Source: JAOPZW01 sp963835295 (lineage in GTDB: Bacteria; Actinomycetota; Thermoleophilia; Solirubrobacterales; Solirubrobacteraceae). Taken from it: DNA of 64,000 nucleotides. Below the pieces are notes generated by a model. That model was not told where the DNA came from. It did not search any database and was given only the letters and a program-made list of their open reading frames with translations. The stretch is from the NCBI GenBank assembly GCA_963835295.1, contig CAWIEX010000014.1, forward strand, positions 248,001 through 312,000, read 5' to 3'. A program made the translations under genes and the position numbers. Positions 24,625 to 41,099 of the stretch are shown here, piece after piece; positions within the stretch are counted from its first letter, which is position 1; every line of letters starts with the position of its first letter.

Positions 24625-24697
24625 TGGGCCCGCCTGGACTCGAACCAGGATCTGACGGATTATGAGTCCGCTGCTCTGACCATTGAGCTACGGGCCC
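24625..24697 (-). tRNA. tRNA-Met (anticodon CAT)
   Basis: A full cloverleaf on the minus strand. The acceptor stem pairs 24691-24697 with 24626-24632 (seven bp, GGGCCCG/CGGGCCC); the anticodon loop CTCATAA has anticodon CAT; the T-arm carries GTTCGAGTCC. The 3' CCA is not encoded. CAT fits elongator Met; an Ile2 (lysidine) tRNA is not excluded. It marks the right edge of the mobile island and is a plausible integration target. Confidence 0.93.
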
Positions 24698-24812
24698 GCG
24701 GGCCGAAGGCTAGGGCTTCGCGCGGCCGTGGTTGACCGCGACGTGCGCGCGCTCTTAGGGTCGCGCCGTCTCACTACGGGTCCCGGTCGATCTCTCTCGA
24801 GGAGGAAGCAGC

Positions 24813-25322
24813 ATGTCGAGTTTGCGCAAGCGGACGCTCGCGGTCGTGCTCATCACGGTGGCGGCGCTGGGGCTCAGCGCGGCGGCGGTGTACGCCGGGG
24901 GCAGGCACCACGGCCCCAAGCAGCCGGTCAAGCACCACCGCCACCACGGGCACGGCGCGTTCGGATTCCCGCCGTCGGTGACGCGCTTCGACCTCTCCGG
25001 CTACGTGCTGGAGACCAAGTACACGCTCGGGCGCAACACGGGGAACACGTTCCAGCAGACCTACACGGCCTCGACCGTTCAGGGCGTGCCCACCGAGGGG
25101 CCGTTCGTCGGCCAGCACTTCGACCCCGCCGACTACGTGGCGCTGCCGGTCGGGCACAAGACGCTCTACATCGCCTGGCTGAACCCCGACCACGACATCA
25201 TCGACGCGTTCGTCATGAACCTCAAGACGGGCGTCGTCTTCGACTACGCGCCAGGCAGCGCGACGCCCGAGAGCTCGGGCACGGTGCGCATCGTGACCAA
25301 GGGCGCGAACCGCATCCCGTAG
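24813..25322 (+). CDS. Secreted protein with histidine-rich linker, MoaF-like barrel suspected
   Basis: A 169-residue exported protein. Residues 1-28 are a signal peptide (SLRKRTLAVVLITVAALGLSA...AYA). A basic His cluster follows (GGRHHGPKQPVKHHRHHGHG), able to bind metal. The rest is beta-rich: YVLETKYTLGRNTGNTFQQTYTAS, KTLYIAWLNPDHDIIDAFVMNLKTGVVFDYAPGS, resembling small lipocalin-like MoaF barrels, though I hold that weakly. GAGGAGGAAG precedes the ATG. No obvious operon partner. Confidence 0.7.
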   Translation: MSSLRKRTLAVVLITVAALGLSAAAVYAGGRHHGPKQPVKHHRHHGHGAFGFPPSVTRFDLSGYVLETKYTLGRNTGNTFQQTYTASTVQGVPTEGPFVGQHFDPADYVALPVGHKTLYIAWLNPDHDIIDAFVMNLKTGVVFDYAPGSATPESSGTVRIVTKGANRIP

Positions 25323-25393
25323 GCCCCGGCGGCCGTGTCGGACAACCGACGAGCCGGCGTCACCTGCGGGGGCGCCGGCTACGTTGGATGCCC

Positions 25394-26662
25394 ATGACCA
25401 AGGCTCGACTCGCCGCGCTCGGCGCTGCCATCGCGGCGCTGGGGGCGGGCGCCGCTCCCGCCCAGGCGGCGTGGCACGTCCGCACCTTGACCAACGCGGA
25501 GACCTTCCTGCGCGGGGTCGACGCGCGGCCCGACCGCGTGCCGATGATCCTCGACGAGCGCGTGAAGGGCCCCACGAGCAGCCTCGAGTTGCGGGTCGGG
25601 AGCAAGGCGCCGCAGACGATCGCCACGGGCCGGCACTCCTTCGACGACGTGCACATCGATCACGACGACCGCGGGGCGCCGGTCGTGGCCTGGTCGACCG
25701 TGCCCAATGCCGGCGGTGCCCGCCAGCTGTTCGTGTGGTCGGGGGGCGCCGGCGTCGTGCAGCTCACCACGGGCACGCAGAGCACCAGCCTCGAGAGCCT
25801 GGACGTCGCCGGCGACGGCGGCGCGGTGCTGACCGGCTGGAATCGCGATGGCCTCGTCGTCGCCCGCCGGACGCCGGGCGCGCAGGCCTTCGGGGCCGCC
25901 CTGACGCTCGCGACCGACGTCGACCCCGGGCCCACGGGCGCGGCCGGGCCCGGCGAGCGCGCGGTCGTCGCGTGGACCAAGGCCGGGACGCTGCAGGTGG
26001 CCGACGCCGAGGGGACCGATGCCTTCGGCCCCGCCCAGACGGTGGCCCTGCCCCCGGCGCCCGACGGCCGGACGCCCTTCGCCGACGGCGTCGAGCTGGC
26101 GGCGACGCCGAGCGGGCGCGTGGTCATCGCCGCGCACACGATCCCCGACCACGACGCGGCGGGTGCGGGCCGGCGCGTCGACGTCTCGGAGTGGGCGCTC
26201 GGGGCACCCGCGCCCGGGCCTGCGACCACGGTGTCACAGGCGGCGTTCGCCGGGGCGCCGGCGTTGCTGGCCCGCACCGAGACCGTCTTCGTCGCCTGGA
26301 CCGAGACCACGGCCTCCAACCTCTCGCCCCACACGATGCGCGTCGCGCGCCTGGGCGGTGGGCCGCCGGTGACCACGACCTACACGAACAGCGCCCACAA
26401 TCTCGGCTTCGTCGCGGGCACGCCGACGCTCCAGGCGCTGCCCGGCACCGCGGTGCGCGCGTACTACCGGCCCGGCCGCTCGGCCAGGGCGTACACCGTC
26501 ACGTTCGACGAGCACGGGCGCGCGCGGGGCGCCGCGCTCGTCGCGACCCGCACCAACGCCGACCTGGCCGGCGCGTTGACGCGCGACGGCTCGCTGCTCG
26601 CGTGGACGCGCCGGCTCGGCACCGGCAACGCGTCCTATCGCGTGCAGGTGGCGACGCCGTAG
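25394..26662 (+). CDS. Secreted beta-propeller-like protein, unknown function
   Basis: A 422-residue protein with a signal peptide (residues 1-26, ending AQA) and a repetitive beta-strand pattern: blocks such as GAPVVAWSTVPNAGGARQLFVW, GAVLTGWNRDGLVVARRTPG, ERAVVAWTKAGTLQVADAEG, VFVAWTETTASN recur every 45-55 residues, as in propeller blades with the AVVAW motif. No catalytic motif. These exported propeller-like proteins are common in Solirubrobacterales. It converges on the PP2C gene with a 6-base gap. Confidence 0.75.
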   Translation: MTKARLAALGAAIAALGAGAAPAQAAWHVRTLTNAETFLRGVDARPDRVPMILDERVKGPTSSLELRVGSKAPQTIATGRHSFDDVHIDHDDRGAPVVAWSTVPNAGGARQLFVWSGGAGVVQLTTGTQSTSLESLDVAGDGGAVLTGWNRDGLVVARRTPGAQAFGAALTLATDVDPGPTGAAGPGERAVVAWTKAGTLQVADAEGTDAFGPAQTVALPPAPDGRTPFADGVELAATPSGRVVIAAHTIPDHDAAGAGRRVDVSEWALGAPAPGPATTVSQAAFAGAPALLARTETVFVAWTETTASNLSPHTMRVARLGGGPPVTTTYTNSAHNLGFVAGTPTLQALPGTAVRAYYRPGRSARAYTVTFDEHGRARGAALVATRTNADLAGALTRDGSLLAWTRRLGTGNASYRVQVATP

Positions 26663-26668
26663 GCGCCG

Positions 26669-28623
26669 CTACGCCGCGGCGTCGCCGCGGCGCGCGGACG
26701 GCTCGGCGCGCGCCGGCACGCCGATGCGCCGGCGCAGCACGGCCATGCCGCCGCGGTGCGAGCCGAGGTCGAGCCGGGTGTCGTCCATCAGGCCGCGCAT
26801 GAGCTCGATGCCGCGGCCGCGGTCGGGGTCGCCCGCCGGCTGGCCGCGACCGCCCGCGTCGCGGACGGTGACCACGACGTCGTCGTCATCGCGCTCGAAG
26901 CGCACGTTGACGGGCACGGGCTGGAAGTCGTGACCGTGCTCGATGGCGTTCTGCCAGGCCTCGTTGGCGGCCATGACAATGGCCCCCATCTCGTCGGGGG
27001 CGGCGCCCATCTCGATGAGCCAGCGGCGCAGCATGCGCCGCAGGGCCGCCAGCGCGTCGGGATCGGGGGTGAGGGTCAGGCGGACGGTCTCGCCCAGCGT
27101 GGCCTCGGCGCGCACGAACAGCGCGGTGACGTCGTCGTCGACGCGCTCGGGGCCCAGGCACGCCTCGATCACGTCGTCGCGCACGGCGTCGACGTCGCCC
27201 GGTGCGCCGCCCAGTGCGCTCAGGAGTCGTCCCAGGCCCGCGTCGATACCCTCGTGGCGGCGCTCGATGAGGCCGTCGGTGAAGAGCGCGAGCGTCGCGC
27301 CCGGCGGGAAGTCGACGACGATCTCCGGGGGGCGGCAGATCTCGGCGATCCCCAGCGCGGGGCATGAGCCCTCGAGCAGCCGCGCCGAACCGCCCGGGAT
27401 GACGAGCGCCGGCGGCGGATGGCCCGCGTTGACCAGCCGCAGGCGCCCGCGGTCGGGCTCGATGACGGCGTAGATCAGCGTCGTCATGTCATCCGCGCGC
27501 AGCGCCTGGTGGTAGAGGTTCAGCCGCGCCACGACGTCGACCGGCGCATGGCCCTCGACCGCATAGGCGCGGGCGACGCTGCGCAGCTGGCCCATGCGCG
27601 CGGCGGCGGCCACGCCGCGGCCCGCGACATCGCCGATGACGAGGCCCAGCCGGCCGCCGGGCAGGGTGAAGGCATCGAACCAGTCACCGCCCACCGCGGT
27701 GCCCTCGCCGCCGGCCGAGAAGTGCGAGGACAGGGCGATGCCGGGCGCGTCGGGCAGGCGACGGGGGAGCAGGTCGCGCTGCAGGGTGGAGGCGATCGTG
27801 CGCTCGCGCTCGTAGGCCGCCTCCGCCCGGGCGCGACCGGCGCGCTCCTCGGCGAGGCGCTCGCGGGCGGCCTCGGCGCGCCGGCGCTCGCGCAGGTCGT
27901 CGACCTGGATGAGGACCGAGAGGATCTCGCCGTCGTGCTCGCGCACGCCCCAGGCGAGGATCGAGACCGGGAGGTCCTCGTCGCCCGCGAGCTGCAGCTC
28001 GGCGGCCGGGGGCACCGTCGCCCCGGCCAGCGCGGCGGTCAGCAGCGCGTCGAGCGCCAGGCGATCGTCCTGCTTGACCAGCGTGCTCACGGGCACGCCG
28101 TTGACCGCGCGGCCGTCGGTGAGCTTCTGCAATACCGGGTTGGCGCGCAGCAGGCGCCCGTCGCCGTCGACGAGCGCGGCGCCGGTCGGCAGCGACCGCC
28201 ACGCCAGCAGGAGCATCTCGTCGGCGCGCGCGCGGGCGCGGCGCTGGCGCTCGAGGTCGCAGAAGACGCTGACCTTCGAGCGCAGCATGTTGGGCTCGAA
28301 GGGCTTGAGCACGTAGTCGACGGCGCCCGCCTGATAGCCGCGGGCCACCTGGGCGATGTCGGTGCTCACCGCGGTGAGGAAGATGATCGGCGTGGTGCGG
28401 CTGCGCTCGCGCCCGCGGATGAACTTCGCGGTCTCGAAGCCGTCCATGCCCGGCATCTGCACGTCGAGCAGGACGACGGCGAAGTCCTCCTCCAGCAGCG
28501 CCTTGAGCGCCTCCTCACCCGACCCGGCCGTCCGCAGGCGCACCTGCAGGGGCTCGAGCACCGCCGCGAGCGCGAGCAGGTTCTCCGGCCGGTCGTCGAC
28601 CAGCAGGACGCTCGGCGTGTCGT

Positions 28624-28639
<16 letters not shown>
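26669..28639 (-). CDS. Receiver-PAS-PP2C (SpoIIE-type) phosphatase with ATPase-like kinase domain
   Basis: A 656-residue signalling protein. Residues 8-130 form a receiver domain (VLLVDDRPENLLA; phospho-acceptor D59 in VVLLDVQMPGMDG; conserved Lys in VLKPF). A PAS-like segment (about 140-260) and a coiled coil follow, then a PP2C/SpoIIE domain (about 300-510; GGDWFDAF and VIGDVAGRGVAAA metal sites) and a HATPase anti-sigma kinase-like domain (about 520-640; NEAWQNAIEHGH, GRGIELMRGLMD). The GTG at 28639 overlaps the hybrid kinase stop by 16 bases, so the kinase probably signals to it; the output is likely partner-switch control of a sigma factor. Confidence 0.9.
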
Positions 28640-34047
<5,408 letters not shown>

Positions 34048-34427
34048 GCTGCCCCCGACTCCTCGTTCGGCGCGGATAGCTACCCCCGCCGGGAGCCCGC
34101 CAAACGCAAACGGACCATGGTTCCCGGCACTTGGGCAAGCGAAACGCTACTCGGCGCACAGGCGCGCCGGTAGCGATTGGACCGGTGTCGACGCGCCAGC
34201 TTCCGGTGCATGGGGGCGCGCGAGCCCGTATTCCGGGTAAAGAGCTGAAACCAACGAGAGATCGGGTTTGGCGCCATAACCCCCGCCCCCTTCCTCTCGC
34301 TCGCGACGCCGCCGACGCACCGGCGGCTCGTCTTACGCGTCCGGCCTCGTGCCGGACGCGTGTCGTTCAGGGGCCTCCGGCCGGGCCGCGGGGATCGGAA
34401 GGCCCCCGCGGCCGTGAGCCGGTCGGG
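34048..34427 (-). other. Non-coding region upstream of the HAMP-array kinase
   Basis: No gene. It contains a 7-bp stem in the kinase leader (34088-34094 with 34122-34128), a CGCTAC/GTAGCG inverted repeat near 34146-34176, and the terminator-like hairpin of the TIGR03118 gene at its far end. No known riboswitch class could be matched. Confidence 0.5.
34335..34361 (-). terminator. Perfect 11-bp hairpin after the TIGR03118-type gene
   Basis: Arms 34335-34345 and 34351-34361 pair perfectly (11 bp, 5-base loop), about 70 bases past the stop at 34428. There is no T-run. A second GC-rich inverted repeat (GGGGCCT/AGGCCCC, about 34370-34407) lies between it and the stop. Confidence 0.6.
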
Positions 34428-35506
34428 CTACTCGCCGCTGCCGCGGACGACGATCTCGCCGAACAGGCCGTGGTCCTCGTCGCCGATCCCCGCCGTGAAC
34501 AGGAGCGTCTGAGGCGTGCCGATGACGCCGTTGCCGAAGCGCAGCGCCCAGAGGCCGTTGACCTTGATCGGGTTGCCGTCCTTGTTCTCGAGCGGTCCGC
34601 GGAAGGCGCCGGTCCGCGGGTCGTAGGCGTTGATCGCTCCGTCGCCGAAGTTGCCCACGAGCAGGTCCCCGCTGAACGGCCCGAAGTGACGGGGCGCGAT
34701 CGCGAGGCCCCACGGCGCGTTCAGGGCGCCCTGCGACACCAGCCGGCGCAGCAGGTGGCCGCTCGTGTCGAAGACGTCGACGTAGCCGAGGCCCGCACCT
34801 GCGACCTCGTCCTCGGCGTCGGCGTCCTGCTGGGCGTAGGCGACCACCAGTCGGCCGGCGATCTCCTGGATGTTGAAAGGCGCGAACCCGGCCGGCAGGT
34901 TGGGATCGGCGAACCCGCCCGGCACGGTGACCGGCGCGAAGGAGTCGTTGAAGACGTCGATCGTGCCCGCGTGGAAGTTCGCGGCGTAGAGCATCGTCGT
35001 GCTGCCCTTGCTCGCGATGGCCAGGCCCTTGTAGATCGCCCCGGGCGTCGTCGCCTCGGTCACGGCCTGCGTGCCCGCGTTCCAGGCGGTGATCGTCCCG
35101 GCCTCGGAGTCGAAGATGAAGCGCGCCGCGCCGCCGTTGACCTTGAAGCCGGGCGTGGCGTTGAACACCACCCCGGTGGGCGCCCCGCCGGGGATGCCGA
35201 CCACGAGCGGCAGGGTGACCGGGATGCTCTTGCGCACGCCGCCTGAGTACAGCGTGGAGACGTCGGTCCCGTTGTCGGCGACCCATGCGGGGGTCGCGGG
35301 CCGAAGGCCAGGCCCCACGGGTTGACGAGGTTGGGGTCGGTGATGCGCGCGACCCCGTCGATGTCCGAGACGAGGTTGCGCTTCTTGTAGACGTTGGCTG
35401 CCTTGCCGCCGCCGTGGGCGTCCGCCGGCCCGGCGACTGCCAGGGCCAGCGCGGACAGCGCTGCGAGGGCGATCCCGAGTCGGGACCGAGGACGGATCGC
35501 AGGCAT
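34428..35506 (-). pseudogene. TIGR03118-type secreted propeller protein, frame broken by one base
   Basis: ATG 35506 (after AAAGGAGG) starts a signal peptide (MPAIRPRSRLGIALAALSAL...ADA) and the family start NLVSDIDGVARITDPNLVNPWGLAFGP. One base is missing at about 35295-35302; restoring it joins FGP to ATPAWVADNGTDVSTLYSGG and gives a 359-residue protein ending at 34428 with conserved blocks such as LYAANFHAGTIDVF and APWGLAIAPRHFGPFSGDLLVGNFGDGAINAYD. The family is of exported beta-propeller proteins of unknown role. Both halves are well conserved, so an assembly indel is as likely as a real mutation. Confidence 0.8.
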
Positions 35507-35704
35507 GCGAGCCTCCTTTGCGCGCGGAGCGGCGCGCGATCGGGGCCGGCCGGGGCGCCGGCCGTCTATCCGGTAGACGTTGTCGGCGCGCCGGGCCTTC
35601 CCGCGCGATACCTACGAGCCGTCAGGGGCCCACGGCTCACCCGCTCTCTCACAGCGCGTCTGGGCAGGAAGGTTCGCGTGGGCCGTCGAATGGAGCCCCT
35701 GCCC

Positions 35705-36589
35705 ATGAAGCGCTCGGCAGCGACCACCCCTGCGGCACCCATCGAGGCTGCCGGCCACCAGACCCTCTCCGCCTACATCCAGGCGCGCTTCGACGAGTTC
35801 TCGCGCTCGCAGAAGGACGTGGCGCAGTACATCGTCGATCACCTCGACGAGGTGGCCTTTCAGACGGCGGAGGAGCTCGCCCGCCGCGCGAACACCTCGT
35901 CGTCGACCGTCGTGCGCTTCTCGCAGGCGCTCGGCTTCGAGGGCTTCCCCGAGCTTCAGGGCCAGGCGCGCGAGGAGTACCGCCGCCGCGTGGCCGCGGG
36001 GCTGACCGGCACGCCGGCGGCGTCCGCCGAGCCGCTCTTCTCGCTCGACCAGAGCGACTTCGAGACCGCGGTGGCAGCCGACCACGTCAACGTCGAGGAA
36101 ACCGCGCGCAAGATGTCGCGCTCGGACATCGAGTCGGCCATCGACGCGATCTCCGCCGCGCGCCGCGTGCTCATCGCGGGCACCGATCAGATGGCCTTCT
36201 TCGCCTCCTACCTGCGCCACCTGCTGATGCTGCTCGACCTGCAGGCCGACATCGTGGCCAGCCCGTCGCAGGAGGCGTTGAGCCGCCTGGGGCGCATCGA
36301 CGACTCGATGCTGGTCATCGGGCTCTCGGCCGGGCGCCCGCACCCGCTCGTCGTCCGCGCCATGAAGCTGGCACGCCATCGCAAGGCGGGCACGATCGCG
36401 ATCACCGACGCGACGCTGAGCGAGGTGGCCAAGCTCGCGCAGATCAGGCTCTACTACTCGTCGAACTCGCCGGCCTACGTGCGCTCGCACACGGCGCTGC
36501 TGTCGATGATCCAGGCGCTGGCCTACGGTGTGTACAGCCGCGATGCCGAGCAGTACGCCGATCGGATCAAAGCTTTCCGCCTGAAGTAG
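35705..36589 (+). CDS. RpiR/MurR-family transcriptional regulator
   Basis: A 294-residue regulator: N-terminal RpiR helix-turn-helix (about 20-95; FQTAEELARRANTSSSTVVRFSQALGFEGFPELQ) and a C-terminal SIS sugar-phosphate-binding domain (about 130-270; RVLIAGTDQMAFFASYLRHLL, VIGLSAGRPHPLVVRAMKLAR, TIAITDATLSEVAKLA). I chose the ATG at 35705 because GGAG lies 8 bases upstream; an ATG at 35690 would add five residues. It is followed closely by pdxS and could control it, or sugar-phosphate genes elsewhere. Confidence 0.9.
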   Translation: MKRSAATTPAAPIEAAGHQTLSAYIQARFDEFSRSQKDVAQYIVDHLDEVAFQTAEELARRANTSSSTVVRFSQALGFEGFPELQGQAREEYRRRVAAGLTGTPAASAEPLFSLDQSDFETAVAADHVNVEETARKMSRSDIESAIDAISAARRVLIAGTDQMAFFASYLRHLLMLLDLQADIVASPSQEALSRLGRIDDSMLVIGLSAGRPHPLVVRAMKLARHRKAGTIAITDATLSEVAKLAQIRLYYSSNSPAYVRSHTALLSMIQALAYGVYSRDAEQYADRIKAFRLK

Positions 36590-36622
36590 AAGGCTGCCCG
36601 TGCGGCCCTATGATGGGTCGTG

Positions 36623-37507
36623 ATGCGAGACGAAGCGACGTTCCGAGTCAAGGCCGGCCTGGCCGAGATGCTCAAGGGCGGCGTCATCATGGACGTCGTC
36701 GACGCCGAACAGGCCAAGATCGCCGAGGACGCGGGCGCGTCCGCGGTGATGGCGCTCGAGCGCGTGCCCGCCGACATCCGCCGCGACGGCGGGGTGGCGC
36801 GGATGAGCGATCCGGCCATGATCAAGGGCATCCAGGAGGCGGTGACCATCCCGGTCATGGCCAAGGCGCGCATCGGGCACTTCGCCGAGGCGCAGATCCT
36901 CGAGGCGCTCGAGGTCGACTACATCGACGAGTCCGAGGTCCTGACCCCGGCCGACGAGGCCCACCACATCGACAAGTGGGCCTTCCGCATCCCGTTCGTG
37001 TGCGGCGCGACCAACCTCGGCGAGGCGCTGCGGCGCATCGGCGAGGGCGCGGCCATGATCCGCTCCAAGGGCGAGGCCGGCACCGGCGACATCGTCGAGG
37101 CCGTGCGCCACCTGCGCGCGATCACGGGCGAGATCAAGCGCCTGGGCACGCTGAGCGAGATGGAGCTCATGACGGCGGCCAAGGAGCACGGGGCGCCCTT
37201 CGATCTCATTCGCGGCGTCGCCCAGGAGGGCAAGCTGCCCGTCCCGCTGTTCTGCGCGGGCGGCATCGCGACGCCCGCCGACGCGTCGCTCGTGATGCAG
37301 CTCGGCGCCGAGGCCGTCTTCGTGGGCTCGGGCATCTTCAAGTCGTCGGACCCGGCGACGCGTGCCGCCGCGGTCGTCGAGGCCACCACGCACTTCAACG
37401 ACCCCGAGCGCGTCGCGCGCGCGAGCGAGGGTCTCGGGCCTGCCATGCAGTCGCTCGAGGCGCGCAAGCTCGACGAGGGTCAGTTGCTCGCCGGCCGCGG
37501 CTGGTGA
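36623..37507 (+). CDS. pdxS: Pyridoxal 5'-phosphate synthase lyase subunit
   Basis: The (beta/alpha)8 synthase subunit that makes PLP from ribose 5-phosphate, glyceraldehyde 3-phosphate and ammonia supplied by PdxT. At 294 residues it has the family length. Key sites are visible: Asp in GGVIMDVVDAEQA, the imine-forming Lys in IPVMAKARIGH, and the second Lys in MIRSKGEAGTGD, plus the PdxT-contact N-terminal helix. A GTG at 36620 is an alternative start. Its stop overlaps the pdxT start (GTGA). Confidence 0.97.
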   Translation: MRDEATFRVKAGLAEMLKGGVIMDVVDAEQAKIAEDAGASAVMALERVPADIRRDGGVARMSDPAMIKGIQEAVTIPVMAKARIGHFAEAQILEALEVDYIDESEVLTPADEAHHIDKWAFRIPFVCGATNLGEALRRIGEGAAMIRSKGEAGTGDIVEAVRHLRAITGEIKRLGTLSEMELMTAAKEHGAPFDLIRGVAQEGKLPVPLFCAGGIATPADASLVMQLGAEAVFVGSGIFKSSDPATRAAAVVEATTHFNDPERVARASEGLGPAMQSLEARKLDEGQLLAGRGW

Positions 37508-38078
37508 CAGCGGCGCCGCTCGTCGGCGTCCTCGCCCTGCAGGGCGGCTTCGGCGCGCACGTCCGCGTCCTGCGCTCGCTCGGGGCCGAGGTGCGCGAGG
37601 TGCGCACGCCGCGCGACCTCGATGGCCTCGACGGTCTCGTGATGCCCGGCGGCGAGTCGACCACCATGACGCTCGGCATCGAGCGCGAGGGCCTGGCCGA
37701 TCCGCTTCGCGCCTTGCACGCGGCGGGCAAGCCGATCTTCGGCACCTGCGCGGGCCTGATCCTGCTCGACCGCGGCCACCTCGGCCTGATGGACATCGTG
37801 GCCGAGCGCAACGCCTTCGGGCGCCAGCTGCACTCCTTCGAGGAGGACCTGCACTTCCCGGATATGGAGGGCGGCCCGGTGCGCGCGGTCTTCATCCGCG
37901 CGCCGTGGATCGCCGAGCACGGGCCCGATGTCGAGGTGCTGGCCGCGGTCGACGGCCACCCGGTCGCGGCGCGCCAGGGCGGCCTGCTGGTGATCTCCTT
38001 CCACCCCGAGCTCGGCGACGACGATCGCCTGCACCGCGCGTTCCTCGAGCAGGTCCGCGCGGCGCGCAACGGGGGCGG

Positions 38079-38082
<4 letters not shown>
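37504..38082 (+). CDS. pdxT: Pyridoxal 5'-phosphate synthase glutaminase subunit
   Basis: A class I glutamine amidotransferase of 192 residues, feeding ammonia to PdxS. The oxyanion and glutamine-binding motif LVMPGGESTTM, the nucleophile Cys in IFGTCAGLILL, and the His-Glu pair in ISFHPEL are all present. Start is GTG in a 4-base overlap with pdxS. It ends convergently with the P5C dehydrogenase gene in a shared CTAG. Confidence 0.97.
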
Positions 38083-39640
<1,558 letters not shown>

Positions 39641-39644
<4 letters not shown>

Positions 39645-40972
39645 GGCGCGGCGAGCAGCTCGTCGAGCGAGCGGCCGGCCGCCTGCTCGTGGAGGAAGGA
39701 CTCGTTGCTCGTGTTCTCGAGCAGCCTGCGCACCAGGTAGGCCATGCCGGCCACGAGGTCGCCGACCGGGCAGTATGTCCGCACCCGCAGGTCGCGCTTG
39801 GCCAGGGCCTCCTGGAGGTCGTCGCCCAGGCCCCTGAGCACCTGGATCTCGACGTCGCGGTCGTCGCCGCCCATGGCCCGGCTGGCGGCGAGGGCGTGCG
39901 CGATGGAGCGCAGGTTGTGGCTCGCGATGGCGACGCGGACGGACGGCCGCGCCTCGAGCAGGCGCCGCGTGAGCTCCTCGAAGTTGCGGTCGGAGTCGGC
40001 CTTGACCTCGAAGACCGGGGACTCCCAGCCGTGCTGGCGGGCCTCGACGATCTCGTGGTCCCAGTAGGCGCCCTTGACGAGGCGGACGAGCAGGGGATAG
40101 CCGCGCGGGGTGCTCTGTGCCCAGTCGATGACGCGCTCGCACAGCTGCGGGCTGTCGCGCAGGTAGGCCTGCAGGACGAGGCCGGCCGACGGGCCGTCGC
40201 GGAACTCGTCCTCGGAGAGGAGCTCGAGCACGAGGTCGGTGACCGCCTCGCGCGAGTCGAAGGACTCCATGTCGATGTGCAGGTGGGCGTCGAGCTCGCG
40301 CGCGCGGCGCAGCAGGTCCCGGAGGCGGACGGCGGCGTCGCGCTTGCCGAGCTCGGGGGCATCGGGCCTGAGCAGCGGGGTGAGGGCCGAGACCTTGACC
40401 GACAGGTTCTCGCGCGGGATGCGCCCGGCGCTGTCGGCCTCGAGCGACGGGCGCTCGGGGAGCGTGCGGTAGACCTCGACGAGCCCGTCGAGCGCCTCGC
40501 GGCAGCGCGCGGCGTAGCGGTCGGCCTCGGCGCTGGTGATCGTCGCCTCGCCGAGCAGGTCGACGCTCGTGGCGACGCCGTGCTTCCACAGGTCCTCGAG
40601 CACCCCCGTGGCCTCGCGCGGGGTCTCGCCGACGATGAAGCGGTGGGCCATGTGCTTGACGCCGGCCGCCGCGGCGGCGCCGAGGGCCTGACGCCCGGCC
40701 CTGGACTCCGACATCCGCATCGCGACCTGGAGCGACGGCGGGCGGTCGTCGACCTCGTCCAGGAAGCCGCTGAGGTGGCGTGCGAGGTCGTCGAGCGAGC
40801 GGCAGGCGGGGACGACGTCCACGAAGCGGAACAGCGCCGCGCGGAGGTCGGCGTCCTGCGAGGCGAGGTCCATCGCCTTGTCATCCATCGCCTTCAGCGG
40901 GTTGCGGCTCGCCCCCGGCAGCGCCGCGGCGAGATCACGCCCGACCGCGACGATGTCGGCTTCCGAAGGCAC
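39641..40972 (-). CDS. Proline dehydrogenase
   Basis: An FAD-linked (beta/alpha)8 enzyme of about 443 residues that oxidises proline to P5C. Visible marks are NLSVKVSAL, LHIDMESFDSREAVTDLV, VLQAYLRDSP, LVRLVKGAYWDHEIVEARQHGW and VEIQVLRGLGDDLQEAL, and the C-terminal RTYCPVGDLVAGMAYLVRRLLENTSNESFL, where the paired arginines bind the substrate carboxylate. I chose the GTG at 40972, matching the start of conserved sequence; longer starts overlap the divergent gene at 41100. It is coupled to the P5C dehydrogenase. Confidence 0.93.
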
Positions 40973-41099
40973 GCGGTCGACGATATCGGGCAGCGTGCGC
41001 GGGCGGCTCCGCGGGGCTTGCGGAGACTTGTTGCGTTTGCGGTGCCCGCTGTCGCGAGTTGCTTGGCAGGCTCGGGGGGTGTGCGCGGAAACGCATCGC

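Larger units (their letters stand above)
11760..24697. mobile_element. Mosaic, partly decayed mobilisable island
   Basis: This stretch collects mobile-element functions: small HTH protein, RepB/CHC2-type primase, SSB, ParB-like pseudogene, IS110/IS1111-type element, MobF relaxase-helicase, excisionase-like protein, and a tRNA-Met at its right edge. No integrase, coupling protein or type IV secretion gene is visible. The CNNM-type gene at 15588 may be cargo or resident sequence. I found no duplicate of the tRNA end at the left side, so the boundaries are approximate. Confidence 0.5.

Noticed and set aside
11160..24700. Duplicate of the tRNA-Met 3' end as attL
   Set aside because: I looked for the acceptor/T-arm sequence at the left side of the island and did not see it; absence noted rather than forced.
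24600..24720. Protein-like reading through the tRNA (ARLDSNQDLTDYESAALTIE)
   Set aside because: This is the well-known spurious translation of a tRNA complement.
34080..34180. Possible c-di-GMP or ydaO-type riboswitch upstream of the kinase
   Set aside because: Stems are present, but the conserved core sequences of those classes are not matched.
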